NCBI GenBank assembly: GCA_031291175.1
Contig: JARLJO010000004.1
Location: 156,819 to 220,818, forward strand
Direction: 5' to 3'
Length of the DNA: 64,000 nucleotides
Source: Gammaproteobacteria bacterium
GTDB taxonomy: Bacteria; Pseudomonadota; Gammaproteobacteria; DSM-16500
The position numbers and the translations under genes are program-made. Position 1 is the first letter of the stretch. Each line of letters opens with the position of its first letter. This document shows positions 28,203 through 36,315 of the stretch, in pieces. A model generated the notes under the pieces. The model ran no database searches. It was not told the DNA's origin and saw nothing but the letters and a program-made list of their open reading frames with translations.

Positions 28203-29399
28203 TTAAATCTTCACAATCGTTTGCATGACTTCATTATAGGTTTGTTCAACTTGCGCATTTGCCTGGAAACTATGCTGTGCGCCAATTAAATTCACCATCT
28301 CTTGTGTCAAATCCACATTCGATAATTCTAAAGTCCCTGTCGTGATATTCGCTGTGCTAGCACTTTGACTAACGATAGGCGATCCTGATTTAGTTGACTG
28401 TGTCCAGGACATATTACCGATATCTTGCAACCCTTCAGGAGATTGAAAATTGGCTAATGCAATTTGACCAGCTGCTGCTGTTTGACCGTTAGTATATTGA
28501 ATGTTAATCACACCATTATTATCCACATTCACACCCGAGAGCGTGCCGGCTTGAAAGCCATCTTGTAAAAATGGTTGCGGGCTACTTCCACCAGCAAATT
28601 GTGTTGACCCCGCTAAATTCACATTTAACGTTTGTGGTGTTGCCGCTCCTGTTCCTGGCGCAAAGCTCAAACTATTAAGCCCTGTGGTCCCAGTTAAGAT
28701 ACCCGCACTGGAAAAAGTCATTGTGCCAGTCCCTGCTGAGGCGCCATTAATCATGGCATTGACATTCCAAGCATTGGAACCTGATTTAACATAATAAAGT
28801 GCTAGCGGCGTAGAATTACCTAAGCTATCAAACACATTCGTATAAGTCGCAAAGTTATAACTGGTTGGATCAGAGGAATTAAAAGGGGAAGTTGGTACAG
28901 TTGAATTGGCGTTTAAATTCAAGTTACCCGTGACTTTTGTGGTAGCAGTCGCTGGCACTGGCGCCGTTGGAACTTGTAAATCCACAATACTTGGTGCCAA
29001 AATAACACCTTTAGGTGCAGGAAATCCTTGCAAGCGATTGGTACCACTCAGCAAATATCCATTAGGATCTAATCGAAAAGAACCCGCGCGAGAATAGCTA
29101 ACTTGACCTGTTCCAGGACTTTGCAAAATAAAAAAACTATTATCCCCAATACTCAAATCCAAATTGCGATCGGTCGTCTGAAAACCACCTCGCGTAAAAT
29201 CCTGCGTAATACTAGCGATACTTACCCCTAGTCCCGCTTGCACACCCGTTGTTGCCGTTGAGCTGGGATAAATATCTGAAAAATTAGTATAAGATTTTTT
29301 GTAACCCACAGTGTTTGCGTTAGAAATATTATTACTGATGACTTCCATATTCGTCATTGCCGCTTTCATACCCGTATTTGCTATATCTTCTATACCCAT
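28203..29399 (-). CDS. flgE: flagellar hook protein FlgE
   Basis: At 398 aa it has the N-terminal motif VISNNISNANTVGYKKSYTN, SYSRAGSFRLDPNGYLLSGT in the D1 region and the C-terminal ELSNVDLTQEMVNLIGAQHS helix. The central domain is rich in Thr, Ser, Asn and Gly, as usual for surface-exposed hook subunits. It polymerises under the FlgD cap to a length set by FliK. It follows flgD by 33 bp. Confidence 0.96.
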   Translation of the reverse strand: MGIEDIANTGMKAAMTNMEVISNNISNANTVGYKKSYTNFSDIYPSSTATTGVQAGLGVSIASITQDFTRGGFQTTDRNLDLSIGDNSFFILQSPGTGQVSYSRAGSFRLDPNGYLLSGTNRLQGFPAPKGVILAPSIVDLQVPTAPVPATATTKVTGNLNLNANSTVPTSPFNSSDPTSYNFATYTNVFDSLGNSTPLALYYVKSGSNAWNVNAMINGASAGTGTMTFSSAGILTGTTGLNSLSFAPGTGAATPQTLNVNLAGSTQFAGGSSPQPFLQDGFQAGTLSGVNVDNNGVINIQYTNGQTAAAGQIALANFQSPEGLQDIGNMSWTQSTKSGSPIVSQSASTANITTGTLELSNVDLTQEMVNLIGAQHSFQANAQVEQTYNEVMQTIVKI

Positions 29400-29432
29400 G
29401 AGAATTTCTCCTGAAATAAGATCATTAATACG

Positions 29433-30104
29433 TTATACGATTTTAATAATGTCATTCATCCCGACACCACCCATACCATCTAGATTCAAAATAACGCCAC
29501 CATTATTTTGATCCAATCCCACACTGTTCACTCGGAAAGTACCGGCAGTCGGCACCGCCACCGACTCTCCATTGATCATGGCGCTTGCTGACAAATGATA
29601 ATAATCCGGGTTCAATTGATTCCCTTCCGCGTCTAATCCATCCCATTTAAAATCCACTACACCGGAACTTGGCGCACTTAAATTAATCGTTTTAACCACT
29701 TGATTATTTGAATCGGTAATCGTCACTGACAATGCATTGGAAGCCGCTGGCATAATCACTGAACCTTCCAGACCTTTTTCACCGGAAAGATAGGCCGACT
29801 TACTTGGCATTTGCACGTTTTTCCCTATCAATTGTGAGGCTTCCAGTACTTGTGACTTACCCATATTGGCATTCAGGCCTTTAATGGTTTTTTGTAATTC
29901 TTGCGCGGAACTCAAAGAAGTAAATTGCGCCATTTGCTGCATCATTTCACTATTGCTTGTGGGCTTTAATGGATCTTGCATGCGCAATTGGGTCAAAAAT
30001 AATTTCATGAAATCATCTTTCGACAACTCATTTTTTTTAGGTCCTTCTGCGGTATCCATTGAACCATTGAGAGCCGCTCTTACTTTTGTGTCAATCACCG
30101 TCAT
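29433..30104 (-). CDS. flgD: hook cap protein FlgD
   Basis: At 223 aa it has the classic N-terminal motif (LSKDDFMKLFLTQLRMQDPL, followed by KPTSNSEMMQQMAQFTSL), a Tudor/FnIII-like C-terminal half with DFKWDGLDAEGNQL, and a short end. The cap directs hook assembly and is then discarded. It lies between flgC and flgE in the operon. Confidence 0.95.
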   Translation of the reverse strand: MTVIDTKVRAALNGSMDTAEGPKKNELSKDDFMKLFLTQLRMQDPLKPTSNSEMMQQMAQFTSLSSAQELQKTIKGLNANMGKSQVLEASQLIGKNVQMPSKSAYLSGEKGLEGSVIMPAASNALSVTITDSNNQVVKTINLSAPSSGVVDFKWDGLDAEGNQLNPDYYHLSASAMINGESVAVPTAGTFRVNSVGLDQNNGGVILNLDGMGGVGMNDIIKIV

Positions 30105-30116
30105 AAATAAGCCTCT

Positions 30117-30548
30117 CTATTTTTCATTCATCACAGATAAGGTTTGAAGAATAAGGTTTTTCGTCGTGTTCATGACTTCAACGTTAGCTTGGTATTCTTT
30201 TGATGCGGAGATCATATTAGTCATCTCCTCAATCGGATTCACATCAGTAAGATAAATATAGCCTTCACTGTTAGCGGACGGATGATCAGGCTGATACCTT
30301 CTTTCTAAAGGTTTTTTACTGTTAGCAATATCCGTGACGCGCACACCACCGGTTGGTTGATCATCTGGCACCAAGCCCTGTACTTGCTGCGTCACTTCAC
30401 TAAAAATAGGATATTTCGCATGATAAGTGGCCTCTTCCGATCCGGCTACGTTATCGGTATTTGCCAAATTACTGGCAATGGTATTCATACGAATACTTTG
30501 CGCGCTCATACCGCTTGCTGCATTGGTCAGTATTTTTTCCAATGACAT
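30117..30548 (-). CDS. flgC: proximal rod protein FlgC
   Basis: At 143 aa it has the rod N-terminal motif (RMNTIASNLANTDNVAGSEE), the middle YHAKYPIFSEV and the C-terminal ASKEYQANVEVMNTTKNLIL, all typical of FlgC. It is 2 bp after flgB and 12 bp before flgD, so translation is tightly coupled. Confidence 0.95.
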   Translation of the reverse strand: MSLEKILTNAASGMSAQSIRMNTIASNLANTDNVAGSEEATYHAKYPIFSEVTQQVQGLVPDDQPTGGVRVTDIANSKKPLERRYQPDHPSANSEGYIYLTDVNPIEEMTNMISASKEYQANVEVMNTTKNLILQTLSVMNEK

Positions 30549-30550
30549 GA

Positions 30551-30934
30551 TTACTCTCCTTTGATCGCTTTCATCAATTCGCTTGCTTTATTCTGCACGA
30601 ACGTCAAATTCACTTGATAATGCAATGCGTTCTCGATGAAATTTTTACGTTCAATTTCATCATCCACGGTATTACCATCTAAACTGGTTTGATTAGGCAC
30701 ACGATAAAGTGCTGTCGTACCACCCACTTCGCTACTGGGTGTAATGTGTGCCGCGTTGGTTTTAAGCAATGTGCCGCCGCCGTTCCCGGCTTCTTTTAAT
30801 GCTTTATTAAAATCAATATCTTTCGCTTTAAAATGTGGCGTACTCGCATTCACCAGATTGCTGGTTAACAATACGGCGCGATCTTCTGAAAGTTTTAAGG
30901 CGGATCCTGCAAGACCAAATATATCGTTACTCAT
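30551..30934 (-). CDS. flgB: proximal rod protein FlgB
   Basis: At 127 aa it has a short N-terminal rod motif (AVLLTSNLVNASTPHFKAKD) and the FlgB-type end (NALHYQVNLTFVQNKASELM). It is the first rod subunit, attached to FliE. It is the first gene of the flgB-to-flgL operon, and a sigma-54 promoter lies about 46 bp upstream. Confidence 0.95.
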   Translation of the reverse strand: MSNDIFGLAGSALKLSEDRAVLLTSNLVNASTPHFKAKDIDFNKALKEAGNGGGTLLKTNAAHITPSSEVGGTTALYRVPNQTSLDGNTVDDEIERKNFIENALHYQVNLTFVQNKASELMKAIKGE

Positions 30935-30979
30935 ACTGAAACTCCTGTTCGGCTGTGCTGCAATCGATAGTTAAGTTAA

Positions 30980-30995
30980 TGCAAGATTCGTGCCA
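30980..30995 (-). promoter_or_regulatory. sigma-54 promoter of the flgB-flgL operon
   Basis: On the minus strand the sequence is TGGCACGAATCTTGCA, a full match to the RpoN consensus TGGCAC-N5-TTGCA. The GC element is about 46 bp before the flgB ATG. It is the best sigma-54 site in the window. Confidence 0.9.
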
Positions 30996-31264
30996 AACCA
31001 TTTTTTTGCTTAATTAAGGGGCGGATTATGCGGAAGTGATTGATTGCCTCAGGATGAGTGCCCTGGTTGCGAATAGACGCACACTATATCGGCTCAGCTT
31101 AAAAATACTTAAATACAATTTATTGCCGCCTGCGGCAAAATATTGCCGCTTTGCAATATCGGCTACAATTGAAATAACTTAAATAAATATTCTGTATTTT
31201 CTTTATAAATGCTTAGGTGAAGTCAATGCTATAATAATGAATTGAAAAATTGGGAGGTAGTAAG
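30996..31264. other. intergenic between the flgB promoter and the small exported protein
   Basis: No gene is seen. A small inverted repeat, TTGCCGC-ctg-CGGCAA, is near 31122-31138. A TATAAT hexamer at 31230-31235 lies about 30 bp before the next start and may be its -10 box; the -35 is unclear. Confidence 0.35.
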
Positions 31265-31618
31265 ATGATTACGAACAAAATTTCAAAAATTGCTTATGTT
31301 GTGGCCGTTCTTATTGCAGCTTACACGCAATTTGCCAATGCGAATGTCGTTATCAATAACAACACCAACCCACCATCCGATTCACAACCACAACAACCCG
31401 CTTGCTCCGGTGATATGGGAACATCAACAGACCCACGCGTTCCACCCGCTGGCGTTTATACCTCAAGAAATAGCGATGGATCTTCTAATACGCTTTATAC
31501 AACAGGCGATAAGAAGCCCTACTACGTTGATAACCCATGCAATAACAACGCCGCTGTGAACACGCCACAGCAGCCACAGGTCATCGTACAACCAACAATG
31601 CCAACAACTAGACGTTAA
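31265..31618 (+). CDS. small exported Asn/Pro-rich protein, 117 aa
   Basis: The ATG at 31265 is 6 nt after GGGAGGT; the in-frame TTG at 31250 overlaps that ribosome site and is rejected. A Sec signal peptide is clear (KIAYVVAVLIAAYTQFANA, cleavage after about residue 25). The mature part of about 90 residues is rich in Asn, Pro, Gln and Thr, with two Cys (one in QPACSGDMG, one in NPCNNN) that could form a disulfide. I do not recognise it. It lies in the middle of the flagellar cluster but on the opposite strand, with its stop overlapping the end of the convergent fliT-like gene by 11 bp. A periplasmic or surface role tied to the flagellum is possible, with only position to suggest it. Confidence 0.7.
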   Translation: MITNKISKIAYVVAVLIAAYTQFANANVVINNNTNPPSDSQPQQPACSGDMGTSTDPRVPPAGVYTSRNSDGSSNTLYTTGDKKPYYVDNPCNNNAAVNTPQQPQVIVQPTMPTTRR

Positions 31619-31901
31619 AATATTGACGGATATTGCTGAAGTTTGCGAAGGTGGTTTGCATTTCACTTTTTTGCTTATTAAGAATCTTTATCATATTTTG
31701 GTCGCAGGCTTTAATGCTGGTCAAATAAGATGATAAAGATTCTTTATCGATATCAGCAGGACAGAAGGGTATTAATTCAGAAATAGCCTGTAGTCGTCGA
31801 TTCAACACACTTAAACATTCCTCGAACTGACCCAGAGCAATTTGATTAAAAGCCAGTTCGGTTAGTTCATCAATGATATCGATCAATACGCTGCAATTCA
31901 C
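31608..31901 (-). CDS. fliT: FliT-like flagellar chaperone
   Basis: At 97 aa the product is fully helical and charged (LAFNQIALGQFEECLSVLNR near 17-36). The family is very variable, so the name rests on size, helical pattern and position directly after fliS in the fliD-S-T order. FliT binds the cap protein FliD before export. The 3' end overlaps the convergent small exported protein gene by 11 bp. Confidence 0.65.
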   Translation of the reverse strand: MNCSVLIDIIDELTELAFNQIALGQFEECLSVLNRRLQAISELIPFCPADIDKESLSSYLTSIKACDQNMIKILNKQKSEMQTTFANFSNIRQYFNV

Positions 31902-31916
31902 TCAATACTCCCGTTC

Positions 31917-32300
31917 TTACGGTTGGCCAATCGTATCCCAGCCGCTCTTGATCTGAGATAAGGCTGTTTCAACATGATCCAGATAGCTTACATCATTTTT
32001 CAGATTAGCCAACGTTACACTCTTTTCAGAAGCAGCATATATCGTATTGAGTAAAGTGGATAATGCTACGGCTTCCTGGTCTTTAAAATTCAAAATAGAG
32101 CGCATATAAATTAAAATATCCAGCGCTTTGGCTATGGCTTCATGTTTTTTAGTCAGTTGCTTTTCCTGGATATAAATTTTCGCTGCCTGCAAATGCTGCA
32201 AACATTTATCGATGAGTAACTGAATTTGGCGATGCCCGCTCGCTGACATGATTTCGGTTGATAATTCAATATTGCTATATTCTTTATATGAAGTAATCAT
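31917..32300 (-). CDS. fliS: flagellin chaperone FliS
   Basis: At 127 aa it is an all-helical protein with the FliS pattern: Tyr-containing N terminus (SYKEYSNIELST), a long helix LLIDKCLQHLQAAKIYIQEK, the ALDILIYMRSILNF segment and a final helix ending AWDTIGQ-like SGWDTIGQ. It keeps newly made flagellin unpolymerised and brings it to FlhA. It lies 8 bp after fliD and 15 bp before fliT. Confidence 0.93.
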   Translation of the reverse strand: MITSYKEYSNIELSTEIMSASGHRQIQLLIDKCLQHLQAAKIYIQEKQLTKKHEAIAKALDILIYMRSILNFKDQEAVALSTLLNTIYAASEKSVTLANLKNDVSYLDHVETALSQIKSGWDTIGQP

Positions 32301-32308
32301 GCGTCCCC

Positions 32309-33736
32309 TTATTTATCACGTCCGAATTCCAGGTTACGTAATTGATCAGTTAAATAATCCGTGGTTTTTTGGAGCTTTTCAAGTAATACGTTCAATGCAG
32401 AGAATTTTTTTACATAGTTTGCTTCTACCCCTTTCAGCCTGACATCTTCGTCCGCAATTTGCTGAATATACATTTTTTCGCGGCCAGAGATCATATAAGT
32501 ATTGGTTCTTAACGTATCGGTAATAGAACCCGTTAAAGGGTCCACTAATGTATTGACCTTTGGCAGAATACCGTTTTGAGCGGCCGTCAAAAAGCTTTGA
32601 ACGGCAGAAAATTGATTAGTGAGCGCGGTAGATAAAGTCGGCAAGAGTGGATCGGTGTTTAACATTAACTGACCTGATAAGGTATAAGTAATAGTTTTTT
32701 TCACATCTTTACCGTTTTTATCTTGAATAATGGTCGTTGTCGTTTTTTGATTCTTGTCATTGGCACTGACAACAATACCAATATCACCTAATTGATTAAA
32801 TGGCCCACCACCACTGAAGGCCGTATTGATCGCATTCTGTAAATTCAGCTTCAATAATGGAAACGTTTCATTGCGCGTTGAAGGATCCGCTTGATTGGCA
32901 TCGATAAAGGCTAACGCTTGATTATAAGAATCAAGCATAGTTTGAATTGAACTGGTAACACTCGCAACTTGCGCACCGGGTTCGCTCGTGGTGATATTAA
33001 TCGTTGACGTCCCTGTCGATATCAAATTAAAGCTGATGCCATCCATGACATCGGAGACAAAATTAGATGATCTGACAACCGGTTGAGCATCAAAAGTAAA
33101 ATTGGCATCTACCGCTGCCGTCGCTTCTGTAAAACCAAACAGACTATTCGTATCCGTCACATTGGCAGCATTTGCCGTACCCGACTGGTTCGATGAAATC
33201 ACCAATTGATATTGTGCTGTACCATCAACCGCTGTACTGGATTGAATGGAGGCAGTGACAGCTGAATTACCATAAGCATTATTAATATTGTCACGAATAT
33301 TCTGCAAGCTATCGGTAGCGCTCACATTGATTGTAAAATTAGTGCTACCCGCGCTGAACGCGAGGCTGTCTGTTAGATTTAACGCTGCATTGTTTGTGGT
33401 AAAAATGGCGGATTTTTGACTTTCTGCTTGTGCAAGCTGCGTCACAACCAACGTATGACTGATGGGTGCCACATTATTTCCCGTGACACTGGCGGTTGCA
33501 ACAACGGGATTGGAAGAAGAAATTTGATAATTCACAGCCTTGAAAGCGGAACTCACTTGCTGCAAATTGGTTTGAAACGTTTGCATCAGGCCTTGCAACT
33601 GTCCGTAAGCGCTTAGCTGCACTTCCTGTTTTTTTTCGACTCGCTTTAATCGCTCTAAGGGGATTTGCTCCTTAGTCATAAACATTTGAACGGTGGAATT
33701 CACATCGATTGGACTTAAATTACTTTTATTATCCAT
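32309..33736 (-). CDS. fliD: filament cap protein FliD
   Basis: I prefer the ATG at 33736 (MDNKSNLSPIDVNSTVQMFM), which has GGAA 8-9 nt before it; the frame also has an ATG 18 nt further up. The product is 475 aa. The N-terminal coiled region (EQIPLERLKRVEKKQEVQLS) and the C-terminal helices (KLQKTTDYLTDQLRNLEFGR) are typical HAP2/FliD features. The cap sits on the filament tip and guides flagellin insertion. The flagellin terminator stands between fliC and this gene, so fliD relies on read-through or on a weak promoter I could not identify. Confidence 0.93.
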   Translation of the reverse strand: MDNKSNLSPIDVNSTVQMFMTKEQIPLERLKRVEKKQEVQLSAYGQLQGLMQTFQTNLQQVSSAFKAVNYQISSSNPVVATASVTGNNVAPISHTLVVTQLAQAESQKSAIFTTNNAALNLTDSLAFSAGSTNFTINVSATDSLQNIRDNINNAYGNSAVTASIQSSTAVDGTAQYQLVISSNQSGTANAANVTDTNSLFGFTEATAAVDANFTFDAQPVVRSSNFVSDVMDGISFNLISTGTSTINITTSEPGAQVASVTSSIQTMLDSYNQALAFIDANQADPSTRNETFPLLKLNLQNAINTAFSGGGPFNQLGDIGIVVSANDKNQKTTTTIIQDKNGKDVKKTITYTLSGQLMLNTDPLLPTLSTALTNQFSAVQSFLTAAQNGILPKVNTLVDPLTGSITDTLRTNTYMISGREKMYIQQIADEDVRLKGVEANYVKKFSALNVLLEKLQKTTDYLTDQLRNLEFGRDK

Positions 33737-33769
33737 AAATTCATTTCCAATCATCAGTAGTCAAACACA

Positions 33770-33802
33770 AAAATTCTGGGGCATGCTTTGCCCCAGAATT
33801 TT
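33770..33802 (-). terminator. Rho-independent terminator of the flagellin gene
   Basis: AAAATTCTGGGGCA (33770-33783) and TGCCCCAGAATTTT (33789-33802) form a perfect 14-bp stem with a 5-nt loop, beginning 14 bp after the flagellin stop. A T-rich tail follows on the minus strand. It should end most flagellin transcripts before fliD. Confidence 0.88.
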
Positions 33803-33816
33803 CAACTAAATGGTGA

Positions 33817-34650
33817 TTAGCCTTTCAATAACTGTAGAACCATTTGTGGCGATGAGTTAGCTTGTGACAACATCGCAACGTTTGCCTGGTTTAAGATATT
33901 GAACTTAGCTAAGTTACCACTTTCTGACGCAAAGTCAGCATCCATGATGCGTGATTTAGCGCTTTCCAAGTCAGTTGCAACAGCATCGTTACCATTTACC
34001 GCCGCTTCCAGGTTAGCTTCATTCGCACCCAGTTGCGCCAATGATGTTGTCACTTTTTTGATAGCCGTGTCGAGTGTAGTGAGTGCGGTTTGTGCGCCGG
34101 CATTCGTTGAAACGTTAGCACTAGCAGTATTCAAACCTGCTGAACCCGTTGTTCCATTGGCTAAAGTAATGGTCAAACGGTCATTTGCTGTATTACCTGT
34201 ACCTACTTGAATGCTGAGCGAACCAGTCGCGTTGTTTAACAATGAAATACCGTTAAAAGTTGTATTGCTGGCTACACGGTTGATTTCATTGTTTAACGCC
34301 GTGAATTCAGTGTTCAAATTGGTTAAATCGGATGTTGAATATGTACCAGAAGCACCTTCAGATGCCAATTCACGCATACGTTGTAAGAGGTTCAATGAAT
34401 CGGTCATGGCACTTTGTGCGGTTTGAATCAACGACACACCGTCATTACCATTACGTGAACCTTGTCTGTATGAGTTTGAAAATTCTTGCATGCCTTGTGC
34501 AATAGCTAACCCTGCCGCATCATCTTTGGCATCATTAATACGTAAACCGGATGAAAGACGGTTCAGAGCTTGTGAAAGACCCGCTTGGTTACCGGTCAAA
34601 TAATTCTGTGCTAACAATGAGTTTACGTTAGTATTAACTGCAATTGACAT
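33817..34650 (-). CDS. fliC: flagellin
   Basis: At 277 aa this is a short flagellin: the conserved N-terminal D0/D1 (SLLAQNYLTGNQAGLSQALN, then RLSSGLRINDAKDDAAGLAI) and C-terminal D1/D0 (ESAKSRIMDADFASESGNLA, then ANVAMLSQANSSPQMVLQLL) are complete, with only about 90 residues between them, so no D2/D3 surface domains. It is a single-gene unit with its own sigma-28 promoter, an AGGAGAT ribosome site and a strong terminator. Only one flagellin gene is in the window. Confidence 0.97.
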   Translation of the reverse strand: MSIAVNTNVNSLLAQNYLTGNQAGLSQALNRLSSGLRINDAKDDAAGLAIAQGMQEFSNSYRQGSRNGNDGVSLIQTAQSAMTDSLNLLQRMRELASEGASGTYSTSDLTNLNTEFTALNNEINRVASNTTFNGISLLNNATGSLSIQVGTGNTANDRLTITLANGTTGSAGLNTASANVSTNAGAQTALTTLDTAIKKVTTSLAQLGANEANLEAAVNGNDAVATDLESAKSRIMDADFASESGNLAKFNILNQANVAMLSQANSSPQMVLQLLKG

Positions 34651-34687
34651 GTTGATCTCCTAGAATAGTTTTGTTGTCCACATACAC

Positions 34688-34714
34688 TTATCGACACTAT
34701 TTCCAGATCCTTAA
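34688..34714 (-). promoter_or_regulatory. sigma-28 (FliA) promoter of flagellin
   Basis: On the minus strand: TTAAGGAT, 11 nt, GTCGATAA. The -10 matches the consensus GCCGATAA at 7 of 8 and the -35 matches TAAAGTTT at 5 of 8, with exact spacing. It lies about 40 bp before the flagellin ATG. Confidence 0.8.
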
Positions 34715-34732
34715 ATGTTTTTTTAACTTTTA

Positions 34733-36142
34733 TTATATATAAGCATCAATAATGGAATTCAGTGTTCTTTTGGACAATGTAGGTGACCCATTTTCTTTGA
34801 CTATTTCGTGAGTTGCATGATTGGATTCAACATTTTGATTTGATTGATACGGTTGATTGTTCTTTTGCTCTTTATCACTGACATCCGATACATTCACTTG
34901 AATATTTGTAATATTAATATCAGCACGTTGGAAATTATCGCGCAATTGCGCCAAGTTTGATTCAACAATTGACTTTACTGTGCTGTTCTCGGTGGTAATG
35001 ATCAGTTCCGCATTATTTTTATCAACTTTTAACTTAGCCAGCACATGACCTAACTCGGGCGGATAAATTTTAATATTCGCGCTATAGGAGTCATTGAGTT
35101 GGGATTCAATAGATTGCGGTATTAATTCCACTTGTGTATCGAATTCTGCATGATTCACTTTTTTCAGTGCCTCTGCATAACTCATGGACGTGGATGCTGC
35201 CGGTATATTAGGAAGAGAAATGAGTTGTTCTTGATGGTTCGCGTGTTGCGCAGTCAAACCGTTAATCAAATTACCCAATTCATTCAAAGAGTCAGTGAAT
35301 TTATTGGCCGGTTTTGATTGGCCTTCTTTGATAGGCTCTTTTTCCATACTCGATATGGCTTGTGACATTGTTATATTATTTGCAGGTAAAGAGCCAAACG
35401 CTGAATTGGTATCTTGATTCAAATCTTTTTCTGCGGGTTTCATATTTTTATCAATGGATTGAGCATTATCAATCGCTACATTTTTTTGAGACGCATCCGA
35501 CAAATTAACTTTATCGAGGGAATTTTTCAGTGTGGTTGTGGTTGGTGTTGGTTTATTAATGTTAATGGGCTTAGTATTACTATCATTTTTTTTAACGACT
35601 TCTGCATTGGGTTTTTGATTAGGATCCACTTTTGTCGGTAAAGAGTCATTTTGAATTGCTGCCTCCGCTTGCAACCTATCCATTGTAGTTGCTTCAGAAA
35701 TAGATTGATTCTGTGGCATTAATTGAGATTGCATCAACTCTGTCGAAGCGGCTGGGCGTTCCGATAGCGCGAGATTCGACTGGTTAAGAGATACAGCGTC
35801 CGTAGATTCATCGGCATTGAGCCCTGACGGTGTATTTTCAACTTGATTGACTTGATTTGCCAAATCAATTTGCCCAACAAAAAAGTTCATCTCTTGCGTT
35901 AAACTTGCCGTCAGTGCTACGGCAGATGGATCAAGACTATCGGATGACTTAGGCGCGGCTTTGCTATCTTCGCGTGGCAGAGACGAAGCCAATTTAGCAG
36001 AATTAGGAAGTGTTTGTGACTGGGTTTCAGGACTGTTAATAAGAGTAGCAAAATCGATTGGTGCTGTTGCGTTCGCAGTCGTCACATCAGAATCGGTTGA
36101 CTGGTCACTGTAACTATCCACTTTAATTGGGAGTACTTGCAT
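34733..36142 (-). CDS. fliK: hook-length control protein FliK
   Basis: At 469 aa the N-terminal two thirds are Ser/Asn/Gln/Thr/Lys-rich and disordered, as in FliK rulers. The C-terminal Flg_hook domain is recognisable (IKIYPPELGHVLAKLKVDKN, then AELIITTENSTVKSIVESNL). FliK measures the hook and tells FlhB to switch substrates. It stands alone upstream of fliC on the same strand. Its own promoter is not obvious; the 120 bp before it show neither a sigma-54 nor a sigma-28 match. The stop lies just upstream of the flagellin promoter. Confidence 0.9.
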   Translation of the reverse strand: MQVLPIKVDSYSDQSTDSDVTTANATAPIDFATLINSPETQSQTLPNSAKLASSLPREDSKAAPKSSDSLDPSAVALTASLTQEMNFFVGQIDLANQVNQVENTPSGLNADESTDAVSLNQSNLALSERPAASTELMQSQLMPQNQSISEATTMDRLQAEAAIQNDSLPTKVDPNQKPNAEVVKKNDSNTKPININKPTPTTTTLKNSLDKVNLSDASQKNVAIDNAQSIDKNMKPAEKDLNQDTNSAFGSLPANNITMSQAISSMEKEPIKEGQSKPANKFTDSLNELGNLINGLTAQHANHQEQLISLPNIPAASTSMSYAEALKKVNHAEFDTQVELIPQSIESQLNDSYSANIKIYPPELGHVLAKLKVDKNNAELIITTENSTVKSIVESNLAQLRDNFQRADINITNIQVNVSDVSDKEQKNNQPYQSNQNVESNHATHEIVKENGSPTLSKRTLNSIIDAYI

Positions 36143-36263
36143 ACATAACCTTTTTGATATGTCTTCCGTGACAGATATGTACTATATTAACATTCTAGAG
36201 GCGAAAGCTAAAGTATGCATGCCTTAATATAAATCAGGTTGAAGCGATATGTCTTACGTACTT

Positions 36264-36279
36264 TGGCATGAAAATTGCA
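36264..36279 (+). promoter_or_regulatory. sigma-54 promoter of flgI-flgJ
   Basis: TGGCATGAAAATTGCA has GG and GC exactly 10 nt apart, and differs from the consensus only in the last base of the -24 box. It ends 36 bp before the flgI start chosen here. The ATG inside it (36268) is in frame with flgI and could be mistaken for its start. Confidence 0.88.
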
Positions 36280-36315
36280 TTGTATCTACTACGCGGTCAT
36301 ATTAAGGCAATCAAC

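Noticed and set aside
31215..31230. AGGTGAAGTCAATGCT as a sigma-54 promoter for the small exported protein
   Set aside because: The -12 side is acceptable but the -24 box lacks TGGC; a TATAAT overlaps it. Too weak to claim.
33777..33796. GG-N10-GC match (TGGGGC...TGC) on the minus strand before fliD
   Set aside because: It is formed by the flagellin terminator hairpin itself, and the flanking bases do not match the sigma-54 consensus.
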